The notes beneath the pieces are model-generated. The model was not told where the DNA came from. It did no database searches and was given only the letters and a program-made list of their open reading frames with translations. Positions 4,946 to 5,274 of a stretch of DNA of 5,274 nt are shown here, in pieces. How positions within the stretch are numbered: the stretch's first letter is position 1; every line of letters starts with the position of its first letter. Source of the stretch: Pseudomonadota bacterium (GTDB lineage: Bacteria; Pseudomonadota; Alphaproteobacteria; Rhizobiales; Xanthobacteraceae); NCBI GenBank assembly GCA_023405565.1, contig JAEXXW010000022.1, forward strand, positions 1 to 5,274, read 5' to 3'. The position numbers and the translations under genes were made by a program.

Positions 4946-5274
4946 AGAAACGCCTTCACCGGCACGACAGAGCGCTCCGGATCTTCTTCCTCCGGCGCGT
5001 GGCCGAGATCGTCGAAGATCACCAGCGTCGAGCCCGCAATATCGTGGTGGAAGCGATGGGCGTCGTCGGGCGGCACCAGACGGTCGCGTCCGCCCCAGAT
5101 GATCAATGCCGGTAGTTTCAGTTCGGGAATGCGATATGCGAAACTTTCGGTCGGGCGCTGCCTGGCGCGTTCGATCAGGGCGCGGCGGTTACCTTCGCGC
5201 TGCGTGAGCGCGATCGAGCGTTCGATCATCTCCGGCTTCACGCGATCCGGATCGCCGTACACGTTGCGCGCGCC
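4933..5274 (-). CDS. Alpha/beta hydrolase fold protein, C-terminal part (runs off the right edge)
   Basis: The minus-strand frame is open from the window edge to a TAG at 4935-4933, giving 113 residues. The fragment has the C-terminal half of an alpha/beta hydrolase: a helical cap-like segment (VYGDPDRVKPEMIERSIALT), then the strand and loop LIIWGGRDRLVPP, whose Asp fits the catalytic acid, then VIFDDLGHAPEEEDPER, whose His fits the catalytic base. The nucleophile elbow (G-x-S-x-G) would lie upstream of the window, so activity cannot be confirmed. A GTG at 5262-5260 is inside the protein, since coding similarity continues to the edge. The substrate is not recognisable; relatives include esterases, haloperoxidase-like and C-C bond hydrolases. 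It converges on the formate dehydrogenase operon with a 36-bp gap, so a functional link is not implied. The family call is strong; the specific function is unknown. Confidence 0.9.
   Translation of the reverse strand, partial: GARNVYGDPDRVKPEMIERSIALTQREGNRRALIERARQRPTESFAYRIPELKLPALIIWGGRDRLVPPDDAHRFHHDIAGSTLVIFDDLGHAPEEEDPERSVVPVKAFLGID

Noticed and set aside
4848..5102. Plus-strand 84-codon frame over the alpha-subunit end and the hydrolase gene
   Set aside because: It overlaps the conserved end of the alpha subunit in another frame and is antisense to the hydrolase catalytic region; Arg/Ser/Pro-rich chance frame.
1..5274. CRISPR arrays, tRNA/rRNA genes, insertion sequences or attachment sites
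   Set aside because: No regularly spaced repeats, no cloverleaf or rRNA-like sequence and no transposase or terminal inverted repeats were seen; the only repeats are the short operator-like and hairpin elements listed.

Overview
The window holds a two-gene operon for a soluble, NAD+-dependent molybdenum/tungsten formate dehydrogenase. A divergent LysR-type regulator gene lies on its left and a convergent alpha/beta-hydrolase gene on its right; both are cut by the window edges. The GC-rich coding sequence, strong G/C preference at third codon positions and the protein sequences point to an alphaproteobacterium, most likely of the Hyphomicrobiales (Bradyrhizobium/Rhodopseudomonas/Methylobacterium-like). 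This is inferred from the look of the sequence, not from a search.

Layout: (1) 1-234, minus strand: the first 78 codons of a LysR-family regulator, covering the whole winged-helix DNA-binding domain. (2) 235-347: a divergent intergenic region of 113 bp, packed with dyads and repeats that look like LysR-type operator sites. (3) 348-2096, plus strand: a fused beta subunit in which a NuoE/FdsG-like [2Fe-2S] module is joined to a NuoF/FdsB-like FMN/NAD/[4Fe-4S] module. (4) 2101-4896, plus strand: the catalytic alpha subunit with an N-terminal ferredoxin region and a bis-MGD formate dehydrogenase domain. It begins 4 nt after the beta stop. (5) 4897-4932: a short convergent gap that, with the first bases of the facing gene's end, can form two overlapping hairpins. 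(6) 4933-5274, minus strand: the C-terminal 113 residues of an alpha/beta hydrolase.

How the parts work together: formate is oxidised to CO2 at the metal-bis-MGD site of the alpha subunit (predicted ligand Cys380, with His381 and Arg573). Electrons pass through the alpha-subunit Fe-S clusters into the beta subunit, where FMN reduces NAD+ to NADH. In methylotrophs, autotrophs and aromatic or oxalate degraders this supplies NADH from C1 units and detoxifies formate. The LysR protein probably controls the operon and its own gene from the shared intergenic region.

The fused beta subunit and the alpha subunit's cysteine-free stretch between the [2Fe-2S] and 2x[4Fe-4S] ferredoxin domains place this enzyme with the two-subunit Fdh1AB type of Methylobacterium extorquens, rather than the five-gene fdsGBACD operons of Cupriavidus or Rhodobacter; this comparison is from memory. 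I see no previously undescribed system here. The points most worth a second look are the operator layout, the reduced cluster set, the extra N-terminal cysteines of the alpha subunit and the lack of maturation genes next to the structural genes.
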